18,240 nt of DNA from Bacilli bacterium (lineage in GTDB: Bacteria > Bacillota_I > Bacilli_A > ML615J-28 > CAG-698), in assembly GCA_016296945.1 (NCBI GenBank), contig JAEDHQ010000036.1:1-18240 (forward strand), read 5' to 3'. The stretch's first letter is position 1; each line of letters begins with the position of its first letter. Shown here in pieces: positions 7,325-15,801 of this stretch. Made by a program: the position numbers and the translations under genes. The notes under the pieces were generated by a model. The model saw nothing but the letters and a program-made list of their open reading frames with translations. It did not search any database and was not told the origin of the DNA.

Positions 7325-8582
7325 AATTTCGATATCCTTTTAAGCATTTCAAAGCTTTTTGACGAGCAGGATGACGTAAACGGCGTAATGCTTTAGCTTC
7401 AATTTGACGAATACGCTCTCTTGTGACATTAAATTCTTTACCAACTTCTTCTAAAGTTCTTGATCTTCCATCAACTAGTCCATAACGTAGACGAATAACT
7501 TTTTCTTCTCGTTCAGTAAGTTCTTTTAAGAATTTATCAATTTCTTCTTTAAATTTTTCATTCATTGTATATTCTAATGGATTAGGCATATCAATATCAT
7601 GAACAAAATCACCTAATGTAGAGTCATCTTCTTCCCCTACTGGTGTTTCTAATGACACTGGTTCTTGAGCAATCTTTTGAATTTGTTGAACTTTTTCTAC
7701 TGATATACCCATTTCATCAGCAATTTCTTGAGGAGTAGGTTCACGACGTAAATCTTGAGTTAATTTTCTTTGAGTTCTAACCATACGATTGATTGTTTCT
7801 ACCATATGAACAGGAATACGAATTGTACGTGCTTGATCAGCTATAGCTCTTGTAATTGCTTGTTTAATCCACCAAGTAGCATAAGTTGAAAACTTGAATC
7901 CTCTTGTATGGTCAAATTTCTTAACAGCTTTCATCAAGCCCATATTACCTTCTTGAATTAAGTCTTGAAATTGCATGCCACGGCCTAAGAATTTCTTTGC
8001 AATAGAAACTACTAAACGTAAGTTAGATTCAGTTAAAATATCAGCAGATTCTTGACCTTCAGCAACAGCGTTTTCTAATTGTTCTAATTCTTCAGGAGTT
8101 GCCTTTTTACGACCAGCCTTAATTGCTTCAAGTGTTCTTTCTGCATACAAACCTTCTTGAACACTACGAGATAATTCTAATTCTCGTGTTATTGAAAGTA
8201 ATGGAATTTGACCAATTTCCTTTAAATACATCTTTACAGGATCATCAGCAGAAATTGTCGTTGTAGTAGAAACTAAATCTTCAATATCTTTTGTAATTAT
8301 TTCAGGATAAGAATCATTTGAATACTCAGCTAAATCTGGGTCATTCTCAATATCAACCATAAATCCTTCAAAATCATCTTCGATATTATCTAAATCATCA
8401 CCTAATAATTCAGCTTCATCATCTCGAACAATATCAATGCCTTCCATATCGAGAATATTTGATAATTCATCAAAATCTTCGCTATCTTCATCAATAATTG
8501 CAAGAATGTCCTTTATAGCTACAAATCCTACTTTTTTACCTTTTTCAATTAAATCCAATAAAAGTTGATTTTCTAACACCAT
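7323..8582 (-). CDS. rpoD: RNA polymerase primary sigma factor RpoD/SigA
   Basis: The housekeeping sigma factor, directing core RNA polymerase to -35/-10 promoters such as those seen in this window. Domain order in 419 residues: an acidic N-terminal region 1.1 (about 1-100, many D/E); region 1.2 from DDPVKMYLKEIG (about 114); a short linker; region 2 with the -10 recognition stretch (NLRLVVSIAKKF, then KFSTYATWWIKQAITRAI); region 3; and region 4 helix-turn-helix (RTLEEVGKEFNVTRERIRQIE). Length is slightly above B. subtilis SigA (371) because of the acidic N-terminus. The stop codon of dnaG is 5 bases upstream, and the last dnaG codons (AAG GAG) supply the ribosome binding site, a tight coupling. 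The dnaG-rpoD pair is widely conserved. Confidence 0.99.
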   Translation of the reverse strand: MVLENQLLLDLIEKGKKVGFVAIKDILAIIDEDSEDFDELSNILDMEGIDIVRDDEAELLGDDLDNIEDDFEGFMVDIENDPDLAEYSNDSYPEIITKDIEDLVSTTTTISADDPVKMYLKEIGQIPLLSITRELELSRSVQEGLYAERTLEAIKAGRKKATPEELEQLENAVAEGQESADILTESNLRLVVSIAKKFLGRGMQFQDLIQEGNMGLMKAVKKFDHTRGFKFSTYATWWIKQAITRAIADQARTIRIPVHMVETINRMVRTQRKLTQDLRREPTPQEIADEMGISVEKVQQIQKIAQEPVSLETPVGEEDDSTLGDFVHDIDMPNPLEYTMNEKFKEEIDKFLKELTEREEKVIRLRYGLVDGRSRTLEEVGKEFNVTRERIRQIEAKALRRLRHPARQKALKCLKGYRN

Positions 8583-8587
8583 AGCTA

Positions 8588-10507
8588 TTACTCCTTTGTA
8601 CTATTATTTTTCTTAACTTTTAAACCTTGACGTTTACATGATGTAAACTTTTGCAACAATTCAGGGTTACCATTTCCCTTAACAAATTCTTCTTTTATAT
8701 CCTCATTAGTTAATTCATACTTAAAATTCTTAACATTATTAACATAATCATCAATACTTTCACGCATATATATATCAAAAGTATTGATTATTGAATTTAG
8801 TCTTTCAAGTTCTAATTCATCTAACTTAGCTATAAATTCTTCTTGGTTCATTTTATCCGATAAATTATAATAATCATAAAGTTGAAAGAGGATATTACGA
8901 TTAATCTTGTCAACAAACTCATCTACACCTAATTTTTTTTTCACTTTTAAACAATCTTCTTTGTGATAAAAAGATAAATAAATAATTCCTCGTTCCGCAT
9001 TTTGATATTTTAATTTATTATAATTTTTAACTTTTGGTTGACTTCTTTTACTTGTATTTACAAGATCACCAGGTAATAAGTCATCATAATTATAGTCTTG
9101 AGCATCATCACTAGGATATTCACTTATTGGATATGAATCTATTGGATAATCATAAGAAGGGTTTGAATCTTCAATGCTATTTGGATAAGTTCCAATATTC
9201 TCATTACCTATAATACTTGAAAATTCATTTGTTAAGTCATCTACTGATACATTTAAATCTTTACTCAGTAGGTTCAATAAATAAACCTTCATCGTCGCTG
9301 AATTAAAATATTTGATTAATTCAAATACATTCCTTTGAAATGAAACAAGACTATTAGAATCATAAATATTCAATTTATTTTTCTCAATACTATATAAATA
9401 ATCAACACTACTTAAATTATTATTTAATAATAAGTCTTTAGTAGCCTCTGCACCATATTTATTAATATAGTCATCTGGATCCATTCCCAAAGGCAACATC
9501 ACCATTTTTACATTAACACCATACTTAGCAAATAATTTAATTGCTCGTTTTGATGCTTCAATCCCTGGGTCATCACCATCATAACATAACGTAATATTGT
9601 TCGTTAACTTTAAAATAATTTTAATTTGCTCTTCAGTTAAGGCAGTCCCCATTGTAGCTAAGGTATTATTCACTCCCGCACGAAAAGCAGCAATAACATC
9701 CATAAAACCTTCAAAAATAATTACATGACCTTTTAACTTAATATCATTAAAAGCGTCTGAGTAATTATATAGAATATTACTTTTTTTAAAAATAATATTT
9801 TCTTGGCTATTAATATACTTTGAATTTGATTGAGAATCATAAATTCTGCCACTAAATCCAACAATATTTCCTTTTAAATCTTTTAAAGGAAACATAACTC
9901 TTCCATTAAATAAATCAAAATAGCGGTTATTATTATTACCAACTAATCCTAATTCTTGTAAATCTAATGGCAAGATTTTACCATTGTCAAGTAAAGTTTT
10001 GACTAAAATATTCTCATTATGGCTAGATAAACCAATATGAAATCTTTTAATTATTTCCTCATTTAAATTACGTTTATTTAAATAATCCAAAGCTTTTTGT
10101 CCTTCAACAGTATTTTTTAAATAAAATTCATAAATATCTGAAGCTTGACTCATTATTTGATAATATTTTTGATTACGAATCTCCAAAGGATTTTCTTTAA
10201 TATTTAAAGTAATACCTGATTTACTTGCAACCTTTTTTAAAGCTTCTAAAAAAGTAATATTTTCAATTTTTTGTACAAATTGAATAACATTTCCAGCAGT
10301 ATTGCAACTGAAACATTTAAATACTTTTTTTGTTGGAGAAACAGATAATGAAGGATTACTATCATTATGAAAAGGACATAACCCTTTGAAATCATTACCT
10401 TTCTTTTCTAGTGGAATGTATTCACTAATTATCTGAACAATATCACTAGCATCAATAACCTTTTGTATATTATTGTTATAATATTTATCATTTTGATAAT
10501 TATTCAT
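8588..10507 (-). CDS. dnaG: DNA primase DnaG
   Basis: Synthesises RNA primers at the replication fork with the DnaB-type helicase. The CHC2 zinc-binding domain is clear (C44, H47, C65 and C68, counted from the chosen start). The catalytic TOPRIM fold follows, with EGFMD and DGDDPG as acidic metal-binding motifs around residues 270-320. The C-terminal part (about 440-639) is divergent and should be the helicase-interaction region. The ATG at 10507 was chosen over an in-frame TTG at 10525 because AAAGGAGG lies between them, ideally placed for the ATG; this gives 639 residues, typical of the family. It follows glyS by 67 bases and is coupled to rpoD downstream. Confidence 0.98.
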   Translation of the reverse strand: MNNYQNDKYYNNNIQKVIDASDIVQIISEYIPLEKKGNDFKGLCPFHNDSNPSLSVSPTKKVFKCFSCNTAGNVIQFVQKIENITFLEALKKVASKSGITLNIKENPLEIRNQKYYQIMSQASDIYEFYLKNTVEGQKALDYLNKRNLNEEIIKRFHIGLSSHNENILVKTLLDNGKILPLDLQELGLVGNNNNRYFDLFNGRVMFPLKDLKGNIVGFSGRIYDSQSNSKYINSQENIIFKKSNILYNYSDAFNDIKLKGHVIIFEGFMDVIAAFRAGVNNTLATMGTALTEEQIKIILKLTNNITLCYDGDDPGIEASKRAIKLFAKYGVNVKMVMLPLGMDPDDYINKYGAEATKDLLLNNNLSSVDYLYSIEKNKLNIYDSNSLVSFQRNVFELIKYFNSATMKVYLLNLLSKDLNVSVDDLTNEFSSIIGNENIGTYPNSIEDSNPSYDYPIDSYPISEYPSDDAQDYNYDDLLPGDLVNTSKRSQPKVKNYNKLKYQNAERGIIYLSFYHKEDCLKVKKKLGVDEFVDKINRNILFQLYDYYNLSDKMNQEEFIAKLDELELERLNSIINTFDIYMRESIDDYVNNVKNFKYELTNEDIKEEFVKGNGNPELLQKFTSCKRQGLKVKKNNSTKE

Positions 10508-10553
10508 ACATCCTCCTTTATACAATTCTTTAATAATTTTATTGGTAATTTTT

Positions 10554-10576
10554 AAAAAAATATCTTATATTTTTTT
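10554..10576 (-). terminator. Weak A/T-only hairpin between glyS and dnaG
   Basis: A perfect 10-base inverted repeat (seven A then TAT, loop of three, ATA then seven T) begins at the glyS stop codon and ends in T residues. With no G-C pairs it would be a weak terminator or attenuator at best. It may simply reflect AT-rich sequence. Confidence 0.25.
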
Positions 10577-11945
10577 ATTTAATGGCTTTTGCAATATAAT
10601 CAACTAAATCGCAAATCTTAATTCGTTCTTGAGCCATTGTATCACGATTACGAACTGTAACTGCTTGATCTTCTAAAGAATCAAAGTCAAATGTAACACA
10701 GAAAGGAGTTCCACAAGCATCTTGACGTCGATATCTCTTACCAATTTGGCCTGATGTATCGTAATCACACGCAAATTCTTTTGACAACATACTATATAAC
10801 TCTAAAGCTTGTGGTGCTAATTTATTAACTAATGGTAAAACTGCAACTTTCTTAGGAGCAAGTCTTGGAGCCAAATGTAGCACTTCACGAGTATCACCAT
10901 TTTCTAATACTTCTTCTTCATAAGCATTAGTAAGAACGGCTAGTAATAAACGACCAGCACCTAATGATGGTTCTACTACATAAGGAATATATTTAGTATT
11001 AGTTTCTGTATCAAAATATTCTAAAGATTCATTTGAATGTTTTTGATGAACAGTTAAATCATAATCTGTTCGATCAGCGATACCCCAAAGTTCACCCCAA
11101 CCAAAGAAATATTTAAATTCAATATCTGTTGTGGCTTTAGAATAGAAACATAATTCTTCAGGTGAATGATCTCGGAAACGTACTCTATCTTTTGATAATC
11201 CAACATAATCTAAGAAATCTAAACAATATTGTTTCCAATAATTAAACCATTCTATATCTGTTCCTGGTTTACAGAAAAATTCTAATTCCATTTGTTCAAA
11301 TTCACGAGTTCTAAAAATGAAGTTACCAGGAGTAATTTCATTACGGAAGCTTTTACCTATTTGCCCAATACCAAATGGGATTTTTTTACGGCTTGTTCTT
11401 TGAACGTTTTTAAAATTCACAAAAATACCTTGAGCAGTTTCAGGACGTAGATAAACTGTATTTTTTGCGTCTTCAATAACACCCATATTTGTTTTAAACA
11501 TCAAATTAAATTTACGAATATCTGTAAAATCATGAGCACCACAATTTGGACAGGCAATACTATGAGTTTTAATATAATCCATGATTTCTTCATTGCTCAT
11601 TCCATCACCAGTTAATTCACCATTAGAATGATCTTCAATCAATTTATCAGCACGGAATCTCATTCCACATTTCTTACAATCTGTTAATGGATCACTAAAT
11701 CCACCAACATGACCACTAGCAACCCATACTTTTGAGTTCATAAGAATCGCACTATCCATACCTACATTATATGGAGATTCTTGAATGAATTTTTTCCACC
11801 ATGCATTCTTAATATTATTTAATAATTCCACACCTAAAGGTCCATAATCCCAAGCATTTGCAAGACCTCCATAGATTTCACTGCCTTGATATACATATCC
11901 TTGACTCTTCAAAAAGGCGACAAATTTTTCCATAGAAATATCCAT
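10575..11945 (-). CDS. glyS: Glycyl-tRNA synthetase, alpha2 (single-chain class II) type
   Basis: Charges tRNA-Gly with glycine. This is the homodimeric type found in Mycoplasma, Staphylococcus and eukaryotes, not the alpha2-beta2 GlyQS of B. subtilis. Visible features: N-terminal GSEIYGG and WDYGPLG; an inserted zinc-binding pair (C90/C93 and C132/C135 from the chosen start); the motif RPETAQGIFVNF; motif 2 (SFRNEI...FRTREFEQME); and motif 3 (VVEPSLGAGRLLLAVL). A C-terminal anticodon-binding domain begins with 'LAPKKVAVLPL'. The ATG at 11945 (456 residues) is preferred over 11963 because GGAGGAA falls between the two. A perfect-consensus promoter lies just upstream, and the leader is only about 42 bases, too short for a T-box. 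Confidence 0.98.
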   Translation of the reverse strand: MDISMEKFVAFLKSQGYVYQGSEIYGGLANAWDYGPLGVELLNNIKNAWWKKFIQESPYNVGMDSAILMNSKVWVASGHVGGFSDPLTDCKKCGMRFRADKLIEDHSNGELTGDGMSNEEIMDYIKTHSIACPNCGAHDFTDIRKFNLMFKTNMGVIEDAKNTVYLRPETAQGIFVNFKNVQRTSRKKIPFGIGQIGKSFRNEITPGNFIFRTREFEQMELEFFCKPGTDIEWFNYWKQYCLDFLDYVGLSKDRVRFRDHSPEELCFYSKATTDIEFKYFFGWGELWGIADRTDYDLTVHQKHSNESLEYFDTETNTKYIPYVVEPSLGAGRLLLAVLTNAYEEEVLENGDTREVLHLAPRLAPKKVAVLPLVNKLAPQALELYSMLSKEFACDYDTSGQIGKRYRRQDACGTPFCVTFDFDSLEDQAVTVRNRDTMAQERIKICDLVDYIAKAIK

Positions 11946-11993
11946 AATTATTTCTTCCTCCATTATTTTATCTTTTTAAATCGAATTCTAACT

Positions 11994-12022
11994 ATTATAT
12001 TATATTATCATATATTTGTCAA
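11994..12022 (-). promoter_or_regulatory. Perfect-consensus sigma-A promoter of glyS
   Basis: TTGACA (12022-12017), exactly 17 bases, then TATAAT (11999-11994) on the minus strand. It lies between the recO terminator and glyS and likely drives glyS-dnaG-rpoD. Confidence 0.88.
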
Positions 12023-12074
12023 TTTGTAAATACTTCTTTTTAAAAATTGTTATTTATATTAAAATCGTCTCAAT

Positions 12075-12108
12075 AAAAAAGATTAGCACCATATTAAGGA
12101 TGCTAATC
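12075..12108 (-). terminator. Intrinsic terminator after recO
   Basis: On the minus strand GATTAGCA-T-CC (12108-12098) pairs with GGTGCTAATC (12090-12081) with one bulged T and a 7-base loop, followed by six T. It starts seven bases past the recO stop and ends the yqfC-to-recO group. Confidence 0.9.
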
Positions 12109-12114
12109 AAATAT

Positions 12115-12831
12115 TTAAATCGATAAATACTTACTATAATAATTTTTGATAAACTCATCAATTTCAGAGTAATATTCTAATGGAATTTGGGAAATTAAAT
12201 TATGATTAAGTTTATCTAACTTACCAAGATATAATATTTTTGTAATTGTCAAGAAATCACCATGTTCTAGATCTGATGCATAATGTTTACAACCATTACA
12301 AACTACCCCACCTCGATCAATTGAAAAATAATTATTTTGCAATTCAATCTCACAATTGCATACAGAGCATCTTGTAAAATTTAAACCTAATCCTAACAGA
12401 TATAATAACTTAAGTCTGAAAATCAAATTATAAAAGCGAACTGAATTATTATTGCAATTTTCATTATAGGATTTTAAATAATAATCTAGTAAATCATATA
12501 AGTTTTTATTGTTTGTAACATGTTCAGTAGTCTTATAAGTCAAATCGAGAATTGAAGAAACATCAAGCAATTTATTGTAGTCTTTTTTAATATTCAAGAA
12601 ACTATCAATTAATCTTCCAGAAGATAAAATATCAAAAGAATTTTTTTTGCTTTTTACAATATCAAATTCGATTTTGGTTAATTCTTGCGAATAAGCAAAG
12701 TTTTTGCTCTTAAACTCTAAAGATGCTCTAATTAAAGCTGTTGTTAGACCTTCTTCAGTAATTATATAAGCAATTTTTGAATTTTCTTGATATTTTATTG
12801 TTTTAAGAATTATTCCCTCGCGCAACTCCAT
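12115..12831 (-). CDS. recO: DNA repair protein RecO
   Basis: A mediator of recombinational repair that helps load RecA onto SSB-coated single-stranded DNA together with RecR. The 238-residue protein has an N-terminal OB-fold region (about 1-75, opening MELREGIILKTIKY and TEEGL) and a helical C-terminal domain. A zinc site is formed by C155-x2-C158 and C178-x2-C181. Length fits the family (about 240-255). The start codon lies inside the preceding small yqzL-like gene, with a GAGG site 12 bases upstream of it within that gene, giving a 29-base overlap. It is the last gene before a strong terminator. Confidence 0.96.
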   Translation of the reverse strand: MELREGIILKTIKYQENSKIAYIITEEGLTTALIRASLEFKSKNFAYSQELTKIEFDIVKSKKNSFDILSSGRLIDSFLNIKKDYNKLLDVSSILDLTYKTTEHVTNNKNLYDLLDYYLKSYNENCNNNSVRFYNLIFRLKLLYLLGLGLNFTRCSVCNCEIELQNNYFSIDRGGVVCNGCKHYASDLEHGDFLTITKILYLGKLDKLNHNLISQIPLEYYSEIDEFIKNYYSKYLSI

Positions 12832-12943
12832 TCTTGTTATTACCTCGTTTATTATACATCTTCTTTGCTTTTGAATATTCTAAATAATCAATTATATTTC
12901 CTGTCCTTGTAAATTTAGAAAATTTTTCTTTCACAATATCCAT
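12803..12943 (-). CDS. YqzL-like small protein, 46 residues
   Basis: A small gene between era and recO. AGGAGGA stands 7 bases before the ATG at 12943, the best ribosome binding site in this part of the window. The product starts MDIVKEKFSKFTRTGNIIDY and continues LEYSKAK, matching the pattern I recall for YqzL ('F-x-x-T-G-N/S-I-x-x-Y-L-x-Y/F-K'), which sits between era and recO in B. subtilis. The C-terminus is basic and Asn-rich (KKMYNKRGNNKN). YqzL function is unknown. The gene overlaps the recO start by 29 bases, so its translation may feed recO. The family call rests on position plus this short motif. Confidence 0.75.
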   Translation of the reverse strand: MDIVKEKFSKFTRTGNIIDYLEYSKAKKMYNKRGNNKNGVARGNNS

Positions 12944-12999
12944 AAAATAATCCTCCTATAATAATATATATTCAGATTATTAATAATTATGATAAGAAT

Positions 13000-13908
13000 T
13001 TAATCTCTTTCTGTAAAATATCCTAATTTCTTAAGTTGTGATGATCGATTACGCCAATCATCTTCAACACGAACAAATAATTCCAAATAAACTTTAGTTC
13101 CGATAATCATTGCAATTTCTTTTCGTGCAAGACTACCAATCTCTTTAATCATTTGTCCTTTTTTACCGATGATAATTTTCTTTTGCGATTGTCTTTCTAC
13201 AACAATTACAGCATTAATATCGGTTAAATTGGGATTCTCTTCGTTAATGTCTTTATACTCAATTACAACAGCAACAGAATGTGGAACTTCTTCTTTTGTT
13301 AAGTATAAAACTTTTTCGCGAATAATTTCCGAAATAATAAAGTTTTCTGGATGATCACAAACTTGATCTTTAGGAAAATACATTGGTCCTTCTTCTAATT
13401 TGTTAATTATTCCAGATAATAATTTTTCTACATTATTTCCATTCAAGGCACTAATATAATATACTTCTTCAAAATCATAATTACTAGTGTATGAAATAAT
13501 ATTCTTCATTAATTTTTCTTTATCTTTAATTAAATCAATTTTATTAACAACTAAAAACACTGGCGTTTGTGTCTTTTTTAATTCATTGATTATAAAAAGA
13601 TCACCAGTACCAAATTCACTACATCCGTCTATAATAAACATAATCAAATCAACATTATCAAAGGTTGATAATGATTCATCATTCATAAAGTTTCCTAATT
13701 TGTGTAAAGGTTTATGAATGCCTGGAGTATCAATAAAGATTATTTGCTCACTATCAGTTGTATAGATACCTTGGATACAATTCCTTGTTGTCTGTGGTTT
13801 TGGACTAATAATCGAAATCTTTTGTTTTAATACTCCATTTAAAAACGTACTTTTACCAACATTAGGTCTTCCAATTAAAGCAACAAAACCCGATTTAAAA
13901 CTATTCAT
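13000..13908 (-). CDS. era: GTPase Era
   Basis: An essential GTPase that binds the 3' end of 16S rRNA during small-subunit maturation. G-motifs, counted from the chosen start (302 residues): G1 GRPNVGKST (13-21), an effector-region 'TTR', G3 DTPG (60-63), G4 NKID (122-125) and G5 'SALNG'. The C-terminal KH domain contains IIIGKKGQMIKEIG. The ATG at 13908 is preferred over an in-frame ATG at 13932 because an AGAGGAT site lies between them, at good spacing to 13908, and the protein then begins as usual just before 'GFVALIGRPN'. It overlaps the cdd stop by 8 bases (ATGAATAG). With ybeY, phoH and rpsU nearby it forms a ribosome-maturation neighbourhood. Confidence 0.98.
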   Translation of the reverse strand: MNSFKSGFVALIGRPNVGKSTFLNGVLKQKISIISPKPQTTRNCIQGIYTTDSEQIIFIDTPGIHKPLHKLGNFMNDESLSTFDNVDLIMFIIDGCSEFGTGDLFIINELKKTQTPVFLVVNKIDLIKDKEKLMKNIISYTSNYDFEEVYYISALNGNNVEKLLSGIINKLEEGPMYFPKDQVCDHPENFIISEIIREKVLYLTKEEVPHSVAVVIEYKDINEENPNLTDINAVIVVERQSQKKIIIGKKGQMIKEIGSLARKEIAMIIGTKVYLELFVRVEDDWRNRSSQLKKLGYFTERD

Positions 13909-14317
13909 GTAAATTATCCTCTGTGAATGCATATGGTAATAAATCTTTGACAGTCATTTCTTTGACATCTTTTTTAAGATTTGTAAGAATAACTAAAGTA
14001 TCAGCTTTTAATAATTCTGACATAACTTGACGACAAGCACCACATGGAGAAACAGGACCATCAGTAGCTGCAAGAACCATCATACATTCAATATCATTTT
14101 TTCTAACGCCTTGTGAATAAGCTTTAAATAGTGCTGTACGTTCAGCACAATTACATAGTCCATATGAAGCATTTTCCACATTACAACCATTAATCAATTC
14201 ACCATTCTTTAATAAAATACTAGATCCTACTCTAAAATTAGAATAGGGAGCAAAAGCATTATTAAAGCCTTCAAGAGCACTTTGATATAATTTTTCAAAT
14301 AATTCTTTTTGTATCAT
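13901..14317 (-). CDS. cdd: Cytidine deaminase
   Basis: Deaminates cytidine and deoxycytidine to uridine and deoxyuridine in pyrimidine salvage. The 138-residue protein has the small tetrameric-type layout. C57-A-E59 provides the first zinc ligand and the proton-shuttle Glu; P91-C92-G-A-C95 provides the other two zinc ligands. 'NVENASYGLCNCAER' is the hallmark substrate/zinc stretch, and 'AFAPYSNFRVG' near residue 21 is also typical. It lies 4 bases after ybeY and overlaps era. In B. subtilis dgkA separates ybeY from cdd, but it is absent here. Confidence 0.98.
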   Translation of the reverse strand: MIQKELFEKLYQSALEGFNNAFAPYSNFRVGSSILLKNGELINGCNVENASYGLCNCAERTALFKAYSQGVRKNDIECMMVLAATDGPVSPCGACRQVMSELLKADTLVILTNLKKDVKEMTVKDLLPYAFTEDNLHE

Positions 14318-14321
14318 AAAA

Positions 14322-14756
14322 TTACCTTCTATAATTCAATTTTTCTAATATTTCTTCTTGTTTTGCAAACATTTCTTTTTCTTCAAAAGAATTCATGTGA
14401 TCATATCCATGTAAATGTAAAATTCCATGACATAAAAGAAAAGCAAATTCTCGTTCAACACTATGTCCATAACTTTTAGCTTGTTCATATACTTTATCAA
14501 TACATAAAAATATATCTCCAGCATACAAATCATCTTCAGGTGAAGTTATTTCATCTTCTAAATCAGCTTCAAATGAAATTACATCAGTTGGGCGATCAAT
14601 ATTACGATATTCTTTATTAATTTTATGAATTTCGTCTAAATCAACTAAAATTAAAGATATTTCTTTATTACTTTCGTATTGTTCTAAATCTTTGATTATT
14701 TTTTTAAAATCAAAAGAAATTTCTTTAGGATAATTATTAAACACATTTATAATCAT
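14322..14756 (-). CDS. ybeY: Endoribonuclease YbeY
   Basis: A metal-dependent RNase implicated in 16S rRNA 3'-end maturation and ribosome quality control. The signature H-G-x-L-H-L-x-G-Y-D-H is intact, with zinc ligands H110, H114 and H120. 'RPTDVISFE' (55-63) is the other conserved block. Length 144 is normal. It starts 2 bases after the phoH stop with only a weak Shine-Dalgarno sequence, so it is probably translationally coupled to phoH. In B. subtilis pgpH lies between these two; no trace of it is seen. Confidence 0.98.
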   Translation of the reverse strand: MIINVFNNYPKEISFDFKKIIKDLEQYESNKEISLILVDLDEIHKINKEYRNIDRPTDVISFEADLEDEITSPEDDLYAGDIFLCIDKVYEQAKSYGHSVEREFAFLLCHGILHLHGYDHMNSFEEKEMFAKQEEILEKLNYRR

Positions 14757-14758
14757 AA

Positions 14759-15724
14759 TTAACGATTCTCATACTTTTCTATAATTTTAAATACTAATGG
14801 ATGACGCATCACATCATCTCTTTGGAAGTTTATTACTTTAATTCCTTTTACATCACTTAATAAATTTGTAGCTTCTATTAATCCAGAATTACTTGGATGT
14901 GGCAAATCTATTTGTGTAATATCACCTGTTATAATCATTTTTGAATTATAACCTAATCTTGTTAGAAACATCTTCATCTGTGTTTGCGTTGCATTTTGGG
15001 CTTCATCTAAAATAACAATTGCATTGTCCAATGTTCTTCCGCGCATGTAAGCCAAAGGAGCAACCTCGATTGAACCTTTATCAATCATTTTAGTGATTGT
15101 TTCTTTTCCCATTGCATCATATAATGCATCATATATAGGAATTAAGTAAGGATCTATCTTTTCTTTCATATCTCCAGGTAAAAAACCTAGTTTTTCTCCC
15201 GCTTCCACAATTGGTCGAACTAAAACAATGCGACGAGCTTTAAAATTTTTTAAATATTTTAATGCAAACATCACAGCCAAATATGTTTTTCCAGTTCCTG
15301 CAGGACCTAATGCAAAAACAATATCGTTTTCTTCTAATGCTTTTAAGTAAATTCTTTGATTTAAAGTCTTAGGATAAATACTTTTGCCGCTTTGAGTATT
15401 GAACAATACTTCTTTATTCAAATATAAGGAAACAACAGATTTATAATTCTCTTCATCAATGTTATTAATTAATGAATGTAAATCAGCATCATTTAATAAA
15501 ATCTTATTCTCTAATAACAATTCAATTGCTTTTAAGATACAAACAATTAACTTAACAATTCTTTCATTATAATGAATAGCATTAATAGAAATTTCTCCAT
15601 TTAAAACTTTTAGTTCAACTTTAAATTTTTCTTCAATGATTTTTATGTTATAATCATCGACGCCAACTAAAGCTTGTTCAAGTTCTAAACTTTCTATTTT
15701 ATATATCAATTTATAATCTGTCAT
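14759..15724 (-). CDS. phoH: PhoH-like P-loop ATPase
   Basis: A PhoH-family ATPase, thought to act in RNA metabolism together with YbeY and Era; its exact activity is unsettled. Walker A GPAGTGKT (140-147) and Walker B IVILDEAQNAT (D240-E241) are intact. 'RPIVEAGEKLGFLPGD' and 'YMRGRTLDNA' match the family, as does the C-terminal 'GDITQIDLP'. The N-terminal 110 residues are the usual less conserved extension. Length 321 matches B. subtilis PhoH (about 319). Start ATG 15724 has only GGTGAT nearby. It follows yqfD by 77 bases and precedes ybeY by 2. Confidence 0.96.
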   Translation of the reverse strand: MTDYKLIYKIESLELEQALVGVDDYNIKIIEEKFKVELKVLNGEISINAIHYNERIVKLIVCILKAIELLLENKILLNDADLHSLINNIDEENYKSVVSLYLNKEVLFNTQSGKSIYPKTLNQRIYLKALEENDIVFALGPAGTGKTYLAVMFALKYLKNFKARRIVLVRPIVEAGEKLGFLPGDMKEKIDPYLIPIYDALYDAMGKETITKMIDKGSIEVAPLAYMRGRTLDNAIVILDEAQNATQTQMKMFLTRLGYNSKMIITGDITQIDLPHPSNSGLIEATNLLSDVKGIKVINFQRDDVMRHPLVFKIIEKYENR

Positions 15725-15739
15725 ATCATCACCATAAAT

Positions 15740-15768
15740 ATTATATCACATTTCCTCTTATTTTAAAA
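15740..15768 (-). promoter_or_regulatory. Possible internal promoter before phoH
   Basis: TGATATAAT gives an extended -10 (hexamer 15745-15740) with a poor -35 (TTTTAA) at 17-base spacing. A 14-base perfect palindrome (15758-15771) overlaps the -35. The leader would be only about 9 bases, which argues against use; a second TATAAT at 15790-15785 has no -35. The site may be a chance AT-rich match. Confidence 0.3.
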
Positions 15769-15801
15769 TAATTATCTTTAATTAATTATAAACACATGTT
15801 A

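Noticed and set aside
10508..10525. Longer DnaG beginning at TTG 10525
   Set aside because: The extra six codons contain the AAAGGAGG ribosome binding site for the ATG at 10507.
11946..11963. Longer GlyRS beginning at ATG 11963
   Set aside because: The GGAGGAA site lies inside the extension, favouring the ATG at 11945.
13169..13717. Two plus-strand frames opposite era
   Set aside because: Antisense to the intact Era GTPase and KH domains, with no ribosome binding site.
13909..13932. Longer Era beginning at ATG 13932
   Set aside because: The extension contains the likely ribosome binding site and does not fit the usual Era N-terminus.
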